This document shows positions 46,780 through 57,170 of a stretch of DNA of 64,000 nt, one piece after another (the stretch's first letter is position 1; each line of letters opens with the position of its first letter). Below the pieces are notes generated by a model. The model worked only from the letters and a program-made list of their open reading frames with translations. It was not told the origin of the DNA and did not search any database. This stretch comes from Linyphia triangularis (Eukaryota > Arthropoda > Arachnida > Araneae > Linyphiidae), in the NCBI GenBank assembly GCA_963978545.1, contig OZ021729.1, positions 91,294,466 to 91,358,465 on the forward strand. Reading direction: 5' to 3'. The translations under genes and the position numbers were made by a program.

Positions 46780-47345
46780 AATCTGTCTGCGTGTCTATGG
46801 TCAGAATAACTCCCAAATGATTTAACCTACAATGTTCAAGTTTTGTATAAGGGACAATGGTGACCGTGGAACCTGTCATTAAGGTTAACGTCAAAACAGC
46901 GCATGCGCATAAGGTTGCTGCCGTTGATAAAATCATGTTTTTCAATAATTTCTAAAAAAACGATTTTGATCAAAACCGCTGTGGAAATGCTTTCTAAAGT
47001 GTTTTAAACATAACTACCTCCGAAATTTTCATAGAAATTCGATAGAGGTGTAAAAATCAGTAAAACAAATGCTTCGAACATAAAATTATCTTTCTTGAGG
47101 TATTACCCATCAACGAGTGTATCTTCTCTCTTTCACTTGCAAGAAAGGATAATGTAATAATGATCAAAAAACCTATCACCAATGTCTTCAATTGGGTGGT
47201 GTTTTTTTTTTGGTTCATGTAATAATTATCGCCAAAGTACCATTAAAAAAATAAATGAAAATGAACCGTAAATTTCCACTCCATTTAAATTTAAATGCAG
47301 TGACTAGAACTAAAATGTAATTAAAAGTTGTGCGATGTTTCCCAC
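46780..47345 (-). repeat. Dispersed repeat family A, inverted long copy
   Basis: Inverted relative to 43185-43800 and on the opposite side of the ~200-bp array. See that copy for shared words. Confidence 0.75.
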
Positions 47346-48084
47346 AACTAGTTTTCAAAATCGCTCTTAACTTAAGTTCTATTGAAATTGGCCAGATCAT
47401 TACTTCAACCGATGATGGGTCAATCTTTTGAAGTGGAGTAAGAGCCATTTCCTAAATATATATCACACTGATTATGGCAAGGACTAAAATATTAATATCA
47501 TCTTATATGAAAGATATTTAAGAAGATTTTTAATAAACTATCAATCAGTGTTTAGGCTGGGGTACACAATTTCTTAAGCAAAAAAAAGTTAATATCATCA
47601 TTTTTATTTTAGCATTGATGAATGCGAGTTCCATCACACGTTTAATTTAACACAAAACATTTTTAGATAATAAAATCCTTATTAACAATAAATAAAAAGC
47701 TATTTTATACCAAAATCAACTGGAAAAATATTCTTCCCTTTATAGCTTACTTGTTCTTTTAGATCGATGACTAACCTTGATAAAAACGTCGATTTTATAC
47801 ATTTTTCGTCAAAATGCAATATAGCTAAATCATACTTTTTGATTTTAGTATTTAAGAAAGTTTTTAAGCATCTTGCTAAAAAAGCATCCACAGCCCCAGC
47901 TGTCCTTTCTCTTCTGATGTTACAGTTAAACTACAATTTTCATCAGAAATGTCTTCACACTGTTTCAGTGTCTAGAACTAAGTTAATAATTTTCTTAATC
48001 CTGATGTTCGTATAGTTAATCCAATTATATATATGTTGTTCTCTTTCTTCATATCACGAGAAAAAGTCAACAAGCTTATTAGGA
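47346..48084. other. AT-rich DNA containing a weak exon-like stretch
   Basis: On the minus strand, 47751-47891 is open for 47 codons (ending LSRLVIDLKEQ) and is followed at 47750 by GTAAGC, a good splice-donor match in phase 0. A preceding cysteine-containing open piece (47892-47959, CEDISDENC) is in another frame, so a one-base shift would be needed to join them. An AG acceptor precedes it. This could be a decayed exon or chance; no family is recognised. Confidence 0.2.
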
Positions 48085-48450
48085 CAGAGAACTAATTAGG
48101 ATATAGATTGAGAATCACGCTAAGAACTATGAGTTTTGCGTTTTTGTTATTTACGATATATTTACATTACCGTACATATTTGTAATTCAATTAGAATACG
48201 ATTGTTTGCAATTCGGAAATAAGTTTTTACTAACTTATTAAATCTTTGCCATTCATTTGATTGTGTGTGTATCGAAAGATTACATTAAAAAATTAAAAAG
48301 ATACATACAAAAATTAGTACACAAAATGAGAAAAGAAATAAAATTGATGCATTTTACCATTTTGTTAAGGTTTCTTTTGATATTCTCTTTTTTTTTTTTT
48401 TTTTTTTTTTTTAATCGTAAAACTAAAATTTCGAATATCCAATAAAAATA
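48085..48450 (+). repeat. Outlying units of the ~200-bp tandem repeat
   Basis: Contains AACTAATTAGGATATAGA, then a TTTTGTTATTTACGAT-type block, CATTCATTTGATTGTG, and a second unit with AAAATGAGAAAAGAAA, TTGATATTCTC, a long poly-T (48390-48412) and AATCGTAAAACTAAAATTT. These match the 44-46 kb units, separated from them by repeats D and A. Confidence 0.7.
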
Positions 48451-48766
48451 TTCGGAAAACAATCTTAATGATCTTTAAATTTTATCTTTGGATTTGTCTG
48501 TTACAATCATTTGCTTGAACTATTTATGACGCTTAGAAATTCTTTTGGTATGCAGTATGAAGTAGACGATTTGTTCATTGCCGATTCTAATTTCAAGCGA
48601 ACATTGTATCTGTAAATGCGATGAAACACATTTAGAAACATGCATCAAATGGATTATTACCAACACTTGATAGTTCACTTATTAGCTTTGTATTTAAAAT
48701 GAATTTTATTTTTTTAGCCTGTGTGTTTTAGATTTCATTGCGATCATAAAACATAATCTCATGTAT

Positions 48767-48948
48767 TGGTTGGTTGTTTTCAGATTATCTGGCGCCGTCA
48801 GCAACACGAGGGCTATAATGCGCCGAAACATTCGTCATTAGACAAGCCAACATACATTTACAAACACCCATGCCTAACACGGGACTCGGAGCCCGCAACC
48901 TCGCGGTCTAGAAGCTAGCACGCTAACCACTATACCGATTGGTCGACT
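48767..48948 (-). mobile_element. tRNA-derived SINE, family 1, copy 6
   Basis: Full-length copy with a perfect 13-bp duplication, ATAATCTCATGTA, at 48754-48766 and 48949-48961. Confidence 0.95.
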
Positions 48949-48961
48949 ATAATCTCATGTA

Positions 48962-49555
48962 AGATGCTTTCTATGAGCTTCGTGATGTTTCTATTCGTTA
49001 TTCAACTACTTTTTAGTCTGGTGAACAAGGATTATGTTCATCCAACGGAATAACACTTATCTTTTCAACATTTTAACTTTAAATTATAATAATGATTTCG
49101 TGTAGTTGAATTTTTTTTACATTTCTTTGAATGCATTCACGAAATACGCCTTCTTTTTGGTGTTATGCGGACTATATGCATTAGTATAAAAAAATGAAAT
49201 TGTTTCTTTTAATAAATCATCCAAAATATTTAAGTTTCAGTGATTAATCTTTTACGGTAAAAAGACGAGTCCAGCTCGTCATTGAATTTTCATGTCATAT
49301 TCGTTTTAATGACGGGCTGCACTCATCGTTTGATTAAAGTAACTATTAAATATTATAATAATTTAGTTTCAAATTTCTATTGTATTGAATCTGGCTAGAT
49401 TGTATCTCCTTTTCTTTAGTTGTGTAAATATCACATATCATGTGTTATTTATTTTCTAGGTATGTTTACTGTAGCCCCTCAAACTTACTTTCCTACCATT
49501 ACTTCTTTTTTAGATAGAATATGAACATGAAGTAATGATAGTTTGTAAGTTATAA
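48962..49555. other. AT-rich spacer
   Basis: No gene. A small hairpin, GACGAGTCCAGCTCGTC, lies at about 49264-49280. Confidence 0.5.
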
Positions 49556-49562
49556 AGTTATG

Positions 49563-49670
49563 GTTGGTTGTTTTCAGATTATCTGGCGCCGTCAACAACA
49601 CAAGGGCTATAATGCGCCGTCGTCACTAGACATGCCAACATACATTTACAAACACCCATGCCTAACACGG
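49563..49670 (-). mobile_element. tRNA-derived SINE, family 1, copy 7, 5'-truncated
   Basis: Keeps the AACC tail and body but stops at the junction with the tRNA-like head. It is flanked by a 7-bp duplication, AGTTATG, at 49556-49562 and 49671-49677. Loss of the 5' end with an intact 3' tail is what incomplete target-primed reverse transcription gives. An internal 11-bp deletion removes the GAAACATT word. Confidence 0.9.
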
Positions 49671-49677
49671 AGTTATG

Positions 49678-50049
49678 TGTTATGTAAGTTGGTTTTTGTT
49701 GTTGATACTTGTTTTTCTTAGTGTGGAGTTTAGATAAGGTCATGGCGATGTTTAGTCCTCTTCTCGTTTAATGTAAGTCACATAAAATAATACCATAATC
49801 AATCCATTTTCTACTAATATCTTTTCTTAGTAATTAGATCTTTAGTTAAGAAAGGAAATTCGTTTCTTCAACTTTTCACTGAATGACGCCAACTCTTCCC
49901 ACAGGTATCTCCTATATCTACAGGTAACCATTGTTCCGCTTGTTTACAGACATCTTTTCCGACCTTATCCATCCGAAGGACCACTCCATCTCTATCAAAA
50001 CTAGGTCCGTAAAAAAAAAAAATTCTTCAAAAGTGAGACATTTTTGAGA
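49678..50049. other. Spacer, no features recognised
   Basis: Moderately AT-rich sequence with no frame of note. Confidence 0.5.
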
Positions 50050-51130
50050 CCCTCTCTAAATCAAAATAACTGCCCTTGTCACGCCGTTTCTTTAACGTTA
50101 AATGCCTTTTCAGAGATGCGATTCTGAAGGCCGGCCCTTTGCAAGTAATGATAACAATGGAGATGGCCGTGACATTCCTGAATACCAGAGTCCAACTGTC
50201 CATTCTCCGCGATCAACATAAAAAAAGGAGATGGAACACATTTCACCCTCCAACCAAACCTCGCATATTCAAAGGCCACGCCCTCTCCGGATGCATATGC
50301 AAATTTATCCGCCCTCGCCGCCCAATCGGAATTTGCTTACACTCCGCCCCCGCGACCAATGGGGAGAGGGGACAGATCGCGTGGCAAGACGGCTATTGAT
50401 CGCGCGACAGCACGTGGCTCTGCTCCTGCTCTCCCCCCCCCCTTCTCCTATTATTTCGCTCCCCACAAGAAGTACACTTCAAAGAGAAAAGGGGAAGAAA
50501 AAAAAAAAGGCGTAAGGGAGAAGTATCCCCCCTCCTTCATATATGACAAAAAGAAATAAAATGGCGAGGAGGGGTGGAGCGAGGTATCTCTCCTCTTTGA
50601 ACTTTTCTTGATATATTTTTAAAGGTTGTTGCCTTGGCCCCCGTCTGCTTCTTCTTTTTTTTCTTCTTTCTCTTCCCTTTGACGGAGGCGCGAATTCATT
50701 GAATTCATCCCTTGTCGGTTTTTGTAAAACATCCGGACCCGTGGAGTTTGGAGGAGAGATATTTTGCGAGCCCATAAGGATATACCCCCCCCCCCCCTTC
50801 CCCATCTATATGCATGCCGCCCGTGCGGAATGTATGTTTGTACATACAATTGCGTTTGTTTGCCCCCGAGTTCCCCAAAACCGCAAATGGATTTCCTCAG
50901 TCATCAAACTTTAATTCCCTCCCCCCCTTCCTCTCTATCTCGTCTTTGGTCCCCTTCTTACAGCTCTAGAAAAGATCTTAGAGAGAGAGAGCCGCCTCAT
51001 TTTTCATTTTATGTCACTTAGTTGATCCATTCCTGGCGCTCTTTGCCGTAGAAAAAAAAAAAAAAAAAAAGAAGAAAAAAAAAAAAAAAAACTAACTTCG
51101 CGTCCCTCCAAGGTCTTTGGAAAATAATTA
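50050..51130. promoter_or_regulatory. CpG-containing island with promoter-type motifs
   Basis: The least AT-rich kilobase of the window. It contains a CCACGCCC box near 50278, the octamer ATGCAAAT at 50297-50304, a GC box CCGCCCCCGCG at about 50344-50354, CCAAT at 50356-50360 and an AAAATGGCGAGG word (YY1-like) near 50560. C runs and poly-purine tracts follow, ending in a poly-A region at 51050-51090. Overlapping frames on both strands (such as 50076-50399) start at non-ATG codons and have no recognised domain. I infer a TATA-less promoter or enhancer; no attached gene was identified. Confidence 0.35.
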
Positions 51131-51294
51131 TCGCGCAGGGACTACTACTCGAGTTGTAGTAATCCCGTGTTCGGAATGCGATCTTTGTTAACGTCCTCCT
51201 ATCTTGAAGGATTATTGGAGAATTTCAAAGTGAAATGAAGAAGGCAATTTCCACTACTGACGTGCGTTCTGAAATAACTTATACCAGCGGTTCC

Positions 51295-51792
51295 CAACCT
51301 TTTTAGTCGCACTTATTGGGGGGGGGGGGGAGGAGAAAAAAAAAAAGAAGACTTTGAGGGTCACTAGAGCTAATAGAATATGTGCGTGCTTCAGTAATTT
51401 GCAAAATATACTGTACAAGAAGAATTAAGAATATTTTTTTTATAAAGGAAGGAACTGTATTGTATTCACTCTGCTGTCATTGCTACAAGAAAACGAAAAA
51501 ACAAGTAGTAAAAAAACAAAAAGTCAATGTGATTTTTGACATTGTTTATCCCCCCATGAGAGAGTCATTATCTGGATTAAAACTGGATAGTTTTAGCCAT
51601 GTTGTTGAATTCAAATACTATTCACTCGTTACAATATCGAAGAATACAATCGAGTGATTCGATTGTTTTTGCCTCTACCTCTGAAGCTTCTATAATATTT
51701 ATCTTGGTTTGATTCTCGACCAGCATCTACGGCCAGGACCACACTACCCGCGGCCAACTTATGAACTGCGGCCCATGGTTTGGGAACAGCTG
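51295..51792. mobile_element. hAT-type MITE
   Basis: The left end CAGCGGTTCCCAACCTTTTT and the right end, read inward as CAGCTGTTCCCAAACC, match the known hAT terminal pattern. They are bordered by an imperfect 8-bp duplication: ACTTATAC at 51287-51294 and ACTTCCAC at 51793-51800, six of eight matching. The interior has a G run near the left end, is non-coding and 498 bp long. Overlapping frames (51382-51657, 51629-52009) cross the ends and look spurious. Confidence 0.7.
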
Positions 51793-51800
51793 ACTTCCAC

Positions 51801-54800
51801 AAAAAGAATTCCAGGGTCACGCCATCTTGCAAGTCACCAATGGAGCCCGAGATGCTTAACTTCCAACAGCAGTCATTTAACGTAGGAACAAGAGAAAATA
51901 AAGACACCCACATTTGGCAATTGCACAGCAAGTTCACTTTCATGGCAACAGCCTCATGCAAGGCGTTATTTTGGGCAGGGTTCCATCGTGTGGCAACACT
52001 TGTGACCAATCACAAAGCACCTTCTATAACTATGCACTATTAAAACATAGTAGTGGCGACGTTTTGTTCTTTGGATGAAGTGGAAAGTAGCTGTTCATAA
52101 GTTTAAAGCATTGTGTTCGTTAGAACATGCAATCGATGCGCAGCATAAAACAGTTTATGGAAGGATTAAACTAAGTAACCACCTACGTATAAGAGTACCA
52201 ATCATTTAGCTTTTCCCATAAAATATCCATTAAGATGTGTTAGGAACACCAAAAATTAGATTTTTTTTTTAAAAATATATAATGTATCATGCATTTGATA
52301 ATGAACTTGTGCATTGTGGTATTTAAAACCCGAGGATCAATGACAATACACTTACTGCCTATGTGACATCGTAATTTCGTAACGTTCAGTGGATTGAGGT
52401 TGTCATGATCACATACACACGATTCAGTTAATGCAGAACTCTTAGGATTAACATTGATATTTTATTTAGTTATTGATTCACATTGATTTTATCTGTGCAA
52501 ACTGTCATGTATAAACTTCATTTCAATGAAATGGAGTTCATGTATGGTTACGTCGCAGATAACTGCTAAGTCTGCCCGAAAATGAAGTGTGGATTTAAAT
52601 AAGTGAACTGTGATTGGCTATAAGTAGGTCCTTACTGTTGCCAAGAGGTGAGATCATAGTTAAAATAACGCCTTGAATAAGATCCTCTTTATTTGATTTC
52701 TAATTTTTTTTTAAATAAAATTAATTGTATTAATGCATTTTAAAATTAGATTGACATAATGTTTGCAGCATACTTTATTTTACTTTTCAAAAACACATAA
52801 AGGACGACATTTTTTTCTTTTTTTAAATTTCTGAAGGCGATTTAATTTTTTAATGATCAGTAAAATCTTTGTAACATCAAATGAGAAAAATGTGTGAAAA
52901 TTATAACGAAACAAACAAATCGATAAAAAGAGTTCTAAAACACGTTTTTTTACAAGAAATAAAAGTTTAACAATAATAATCCACCCATCGGTGAAATATT
53001 TATTCAATGAGGATTCTGCACCAACAGTTGTTTACATCAAAAAACCAGCGCCAAGTTGCGCCAATTTCGAGTAAGAAATGCAGGAAGCTACCATTCATAT
53101 TTATCGCCTTGGCGAAGAATCCACACCGGATTTGGAAGACCAACCCAAACTCACTGTTGAGCAACAAATTAAAGGGATTTTGTTCCGATTGTGCAAATGA
53201 ACTTGACCCCAGTAATCTTAAAAATAGTGGTTGAAAATTAACAATTTGTTTTTTAATCTAATACTCGTACTAAAAATTAGTGTAATTCGAGATTTAGGAA
53301 TGGATAGTTGAATGTTTTACGTGAAAAGGGTATTCGAAAACAAATGGCTAACCACAGTCCAGTTAATATTAATTTTAACCTTTTAAAGACAGCAAAAACA
53401 GCTTTTTTAAAAAAAGTTAATTTTCGATATAAATTATCGATATATTTTAAACTGAAACGTATTTGCTATTTTTAATTTCTATTTTTTATACAGCATAATA
53501 CCCTTCTTGAAAATAATTATCTTAAGTATGAGTGAGTATATATTTAAAAAAAATATCAATTGCAACGAAATGATGGAAAATTTTGAGGGGGGAAAAATAA
53601 TAATAATAATAATGACAACAATAATAATAATAAAACAAAAATCTGAATATAAATTACCCACAATTATTAAAAAAAAAAAAAAAAAAGTTATTGTCCTATC
53701 TTTTAAAAAATTGTACGAGCATACACATGATAGTTATATTCTCTGTCGTAGGAATTATGAATGTAGACAACAAACTTTTTTTTTACAAAAAGGCTTTGAT
53801 AGCTGTAGAATTTTTTTAAATTTAAATTTTATTTCTCCTTTTTGAATAAAAATATTTTAATATTATATTCACGTTATAATTCCGTCTCGAAGAATAAACC
53901 CATAAATTAGCTTTAATTTCCACTAATAATATTGAGTCCATTCCAAAAATTATAAAATATCTTGTGAATAACTAATGCTAAGAAATTTTTTTTCTTCTAA
54001 ATTTTCCTTCAGTACGTTGCACTTGATAACTTTTTGAAAAACAAACTTATGCTTAAAATAATAATTATTTTTTTAGAAGGAATTGAAAATTGCACCCTAT
54101 AAATAAATTAATTAAAAAGGAAAATACATTTTATTTTAAAGCATATCGAAAATTGGAAGAGAAAAAAAAAAAAAAAGGGTGTTTTTATTCAAAAAGTTTA
54201 AACTAGATGTAAAAGTTAAAAAAAAAAAAAAAAAATGCAACATATCAGTTTTGCTACAATTTCGAATGCTTAAATAAAAGTTTTATGGCTATATGTTGAC
54301 ATTTGATAAGATTTTAATTGAGAAAAACTTACGACGTGTTAATACTTGTGTATTTATTAAAAACTAATTGTATTAATTTATTAAATTTTTGAAGTTAAAT
54401 ATAGAGCGTGAATCAAGACATTTTGTGGAAAGAAAGTTAAGAATATTTAATTTAATGTAATTTTTTTATTTACATTTATTATATTATGAAGTGTTACAAA
54501 TATTTATTATTAGTCTAATTATTTGTAGAATTAATTCGACTTTTTACACTTACAAGAAGAATACAAATTTTTACCAGATAAGCAAGTGCATCGCTCTCAA
54601 AAATGTAATTTTTCTTACTCAGAAAGTAAGAGGTAGGAAGAAATTTCGAAAAGATATTTTCCAGTCTTTGTTTGTCGACAAAATATTTTCCAGAATAGAT
54701 TAAGTTTAGTGAAACTCGAGAACACCATTCGAGCTAAAAAATACGATTCCTTTTAAAGAATTTGCGCCGAAAAGTTGTCTTAGAACATGTATTTGGAGAC

Positions 54801-54879
54801 ATTTTGGTATATAAGGCTGATGAAGATTCTCACGTTGCCTCAGTAAAAGCCTTTATCCATATATAAAGCGCAGAAATAA
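51801..54879. other. AT-rich DNA, no gene recognised
   Basis: Includes a 75-codon ATG frame at 53007-53234 (basic, two cysteines, no recognisable family) and a TAA/ATA microsatellite near 53598-53632. Several poly-A runs occur between 53.6 and 54.2 kb. Confidence 0.45.
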
Positions 54880-54903
54880 GTTAGTCTATACAGATTATCT
54901 AAG

Positions 54904-55704
54904 TAATGTGCAGATTAACTCGGGTGACTCGTAAGGGGAGTTGTTAACCTAAAATTTATAAAAACTTTATTTTGAGTTTATTATAGTTTATTAAAATTTA
55001 AGTTCTTCCCTTTAAAATGATACCTCATTTGTAATAATACCTCATTTAGAAGTATTTTTAATAATTTTTTGAAGATAAAATTATGAACTATTAGTGTAAA
55101 TAATATTTTCTTTAAAATGCATTTATCTCAAAACGACATTTTTCATTACTCATGTAAATTTTTCTCAGAAAATACTTGATATAGAAGCCTTATTCTTTTT
55201 TTATCTCGTTTAGCAAACATTTGTTATTCTATTGAAGTTGGGTTTTAATTATAATGCATTTACTTTTTTTTTAAATGAATTATCGTGCAAGTCGCTCAAA
55301 TTTATTAAAATTCACAAGTGTTTTTTTGACGAAATAAGCCAGAACAAAAAATGTTTTTAAAATAATAACAAAACCATACTTCAGTAAATACAGATACATA
55401 AAATGAATATATGATACAGAATTTTAGGTAGATAGCTTGAGCAGTTTCTGAGAAAAAGGTACGTGAGTAATGAAAAATGTAGTTTTGAGAAAAACGCATT
55501 TTAAAGAAAATATTACTAACACTTATAGTTCCAAATTTTTTCTTCCAAAAATTATTAAAAATACTTCTAAATGAGGTATTATTTTAAAGGGAAAAAGTCA
55601 AATTTTAATAAAAAAACAATAAACTCAAAATTGATTTATTATAAATTTTTGGGTACCAACTCGAAAATTGTTTAAGTTCTTTCTTTAGATAATCAGCACA
55701 TTAC
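54904..55704. repeat. Foldback (large inverted repeat)
   Basis: The left arm 54904-55170 and right arm 55435-55704 are diverged reverse complements. Paired words include TAATGTGCAGATTA with TAATGTGCTGATTA, TTTTGAGTTTATT, ATACCTCATTTAGAAGTATT, AATATTTTCTTTAAAATGC and TTTTTCATTACTCA. The loop is about 265 bp and may itself contain weaker pairing. The arm sequence recurs at 23.87-24.09 kb, so this is a transposable family. No terminal duplication is visible. Confidence 0.75.
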
Positions 55705-56068
55705 CTACTAAGCATTCGTTAAAGTGAAAATAAAATCTTTGCGTTTCTAAACGCTTAAATTAACATAATGTTATTTATTTTGCTCGCGATATCTAAAGAT
55801 CAAGTTAGTACAATCAAACAATCAACAAATCAGTGTGATAGAATTAATCATCAATCAATTAAAAAAAAAAAAAAACTACAATACAAGGAATCAAACGGTT
55901 AAAAATATTATTACAATTAAAGGAAATTAACGTAGCGTTATGTATTTATTTTTCTATATCAAAAGAATCGAGTTAATACAACCAGCCAATCAACAAATTA
56001 GGGTAGGGTAAGGAAATGAGAGAAACAAACTTTTGAGCTTTAACGATACGGAAGTCTGTAATGCGCAC
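55705..56068. other. AT-rich spacer
   Basis: Poly-A at 55860-55874; no other feature. Confidence 0.5.
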
Positions 56069-56529
56069 CAGGGCTTGATTTAGAATTTTTTTTTACTGTA
56101 GGCCCAACATTCAGAGAGGGGCCCCAATAGTAAATATTTATTTCTTTACGTCACAATATTACCAGATCAAGCTACATTCGTTAAGACTAACTTTTTACAA
56201 TTAAAACTCATTGTTTACTTTCACACGATTTTTTTGTTATCATTAGTATGATCTTGATTTGCTCAAAACTTTTGAATTAATCAAGACCCCCCCCCCCCCA
56301 TGAACACTAATTTTACAATAAATCCACAAATTATATAATAATAAAGATTACTTAATTTTATAATAATAATTGTAAATAATACAAAGTAACCTTTCCACTG
56401 TTTCTACGATCTCACCAAAAAGGAGGGCCAGAAAAGTCCACGGAAGAGCCTGCAAACCAACCAATCACAAAGACATTTCAAATTTGGGGGCCCCTAGGCC
56501 TAGTGGGCCTAATGATAAATAAGGCCCTG
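56069..56529. mobile_element. Candidate hAT-like non-autonomous element
   Basis: The left end CAGGGCTTGATTTAGAATTT and the right end, read inward as CAGGGCCTTATTTATCATTA, begin with the same six bases. They are followed on both sides by TAGGCCC and a GGGGCCCC word. The 8-bp flanks (ATGCGCAC and ATTAACCA) do not match, so the superfamily call is tentative. A C run lies inside at 56286-56299. Confidence 0.5.
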
Positions 56530-57133
56530 ATTAACCAAGATAAAAAGCGTAAAATTCTTGATTCCCTCGTTAACGGAGCAAATAAGTTAATCTGCGGATT
56601 ATCGAGGTGCACGTTAACCATTTGTATAAGACCATCAATAGAGAGGAGTGGGAAAACAGCTGATCGTCCCCACCCACAGGATTTGACCAAAAGGCATATT
56701 AAGTACTTTTTTTAGATTCAGACATCTTGACGGCTTTCTTAAGGAAGTATAAATACCTTTCTTTGAAATTGTTGTATTAGACGGTGTGTTTTTCTTACAC
56801 AATTTTCGAGCATTTGACTTGTAATCAGCCATGATTGGCACCATTCAGTCAAACAAACAAAATGTTGAGCAAAGGATCGGACATGTTTCCAAAGAATAGT
56901 TTTGTGGTGTATAAAAGGGACAGTGTGTATTACTCCCAACATAGGAATTTTCTTTTAGCTTTTTTCAAAAGTAGACATACAGTAGGTAAAATAATAATAA
57001 TAATCAGAGTTTGATGAAGCATTAAAAAAAAAGTACCGTTGAAAATTGTATATATATATATTTTGTTATATTTTTGTAAATATATTTTTTGTCAACCCCA
57101 TAATATTATGCTATACTGTTTCAGCAGCAGCAG

Positions 57134-57170
<37 letters not shown>

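Noticed and set aside
53007..53234. 75-codon ATG frame
   Set aside because: No recognisable family and no splice or promoter context that I can defend.
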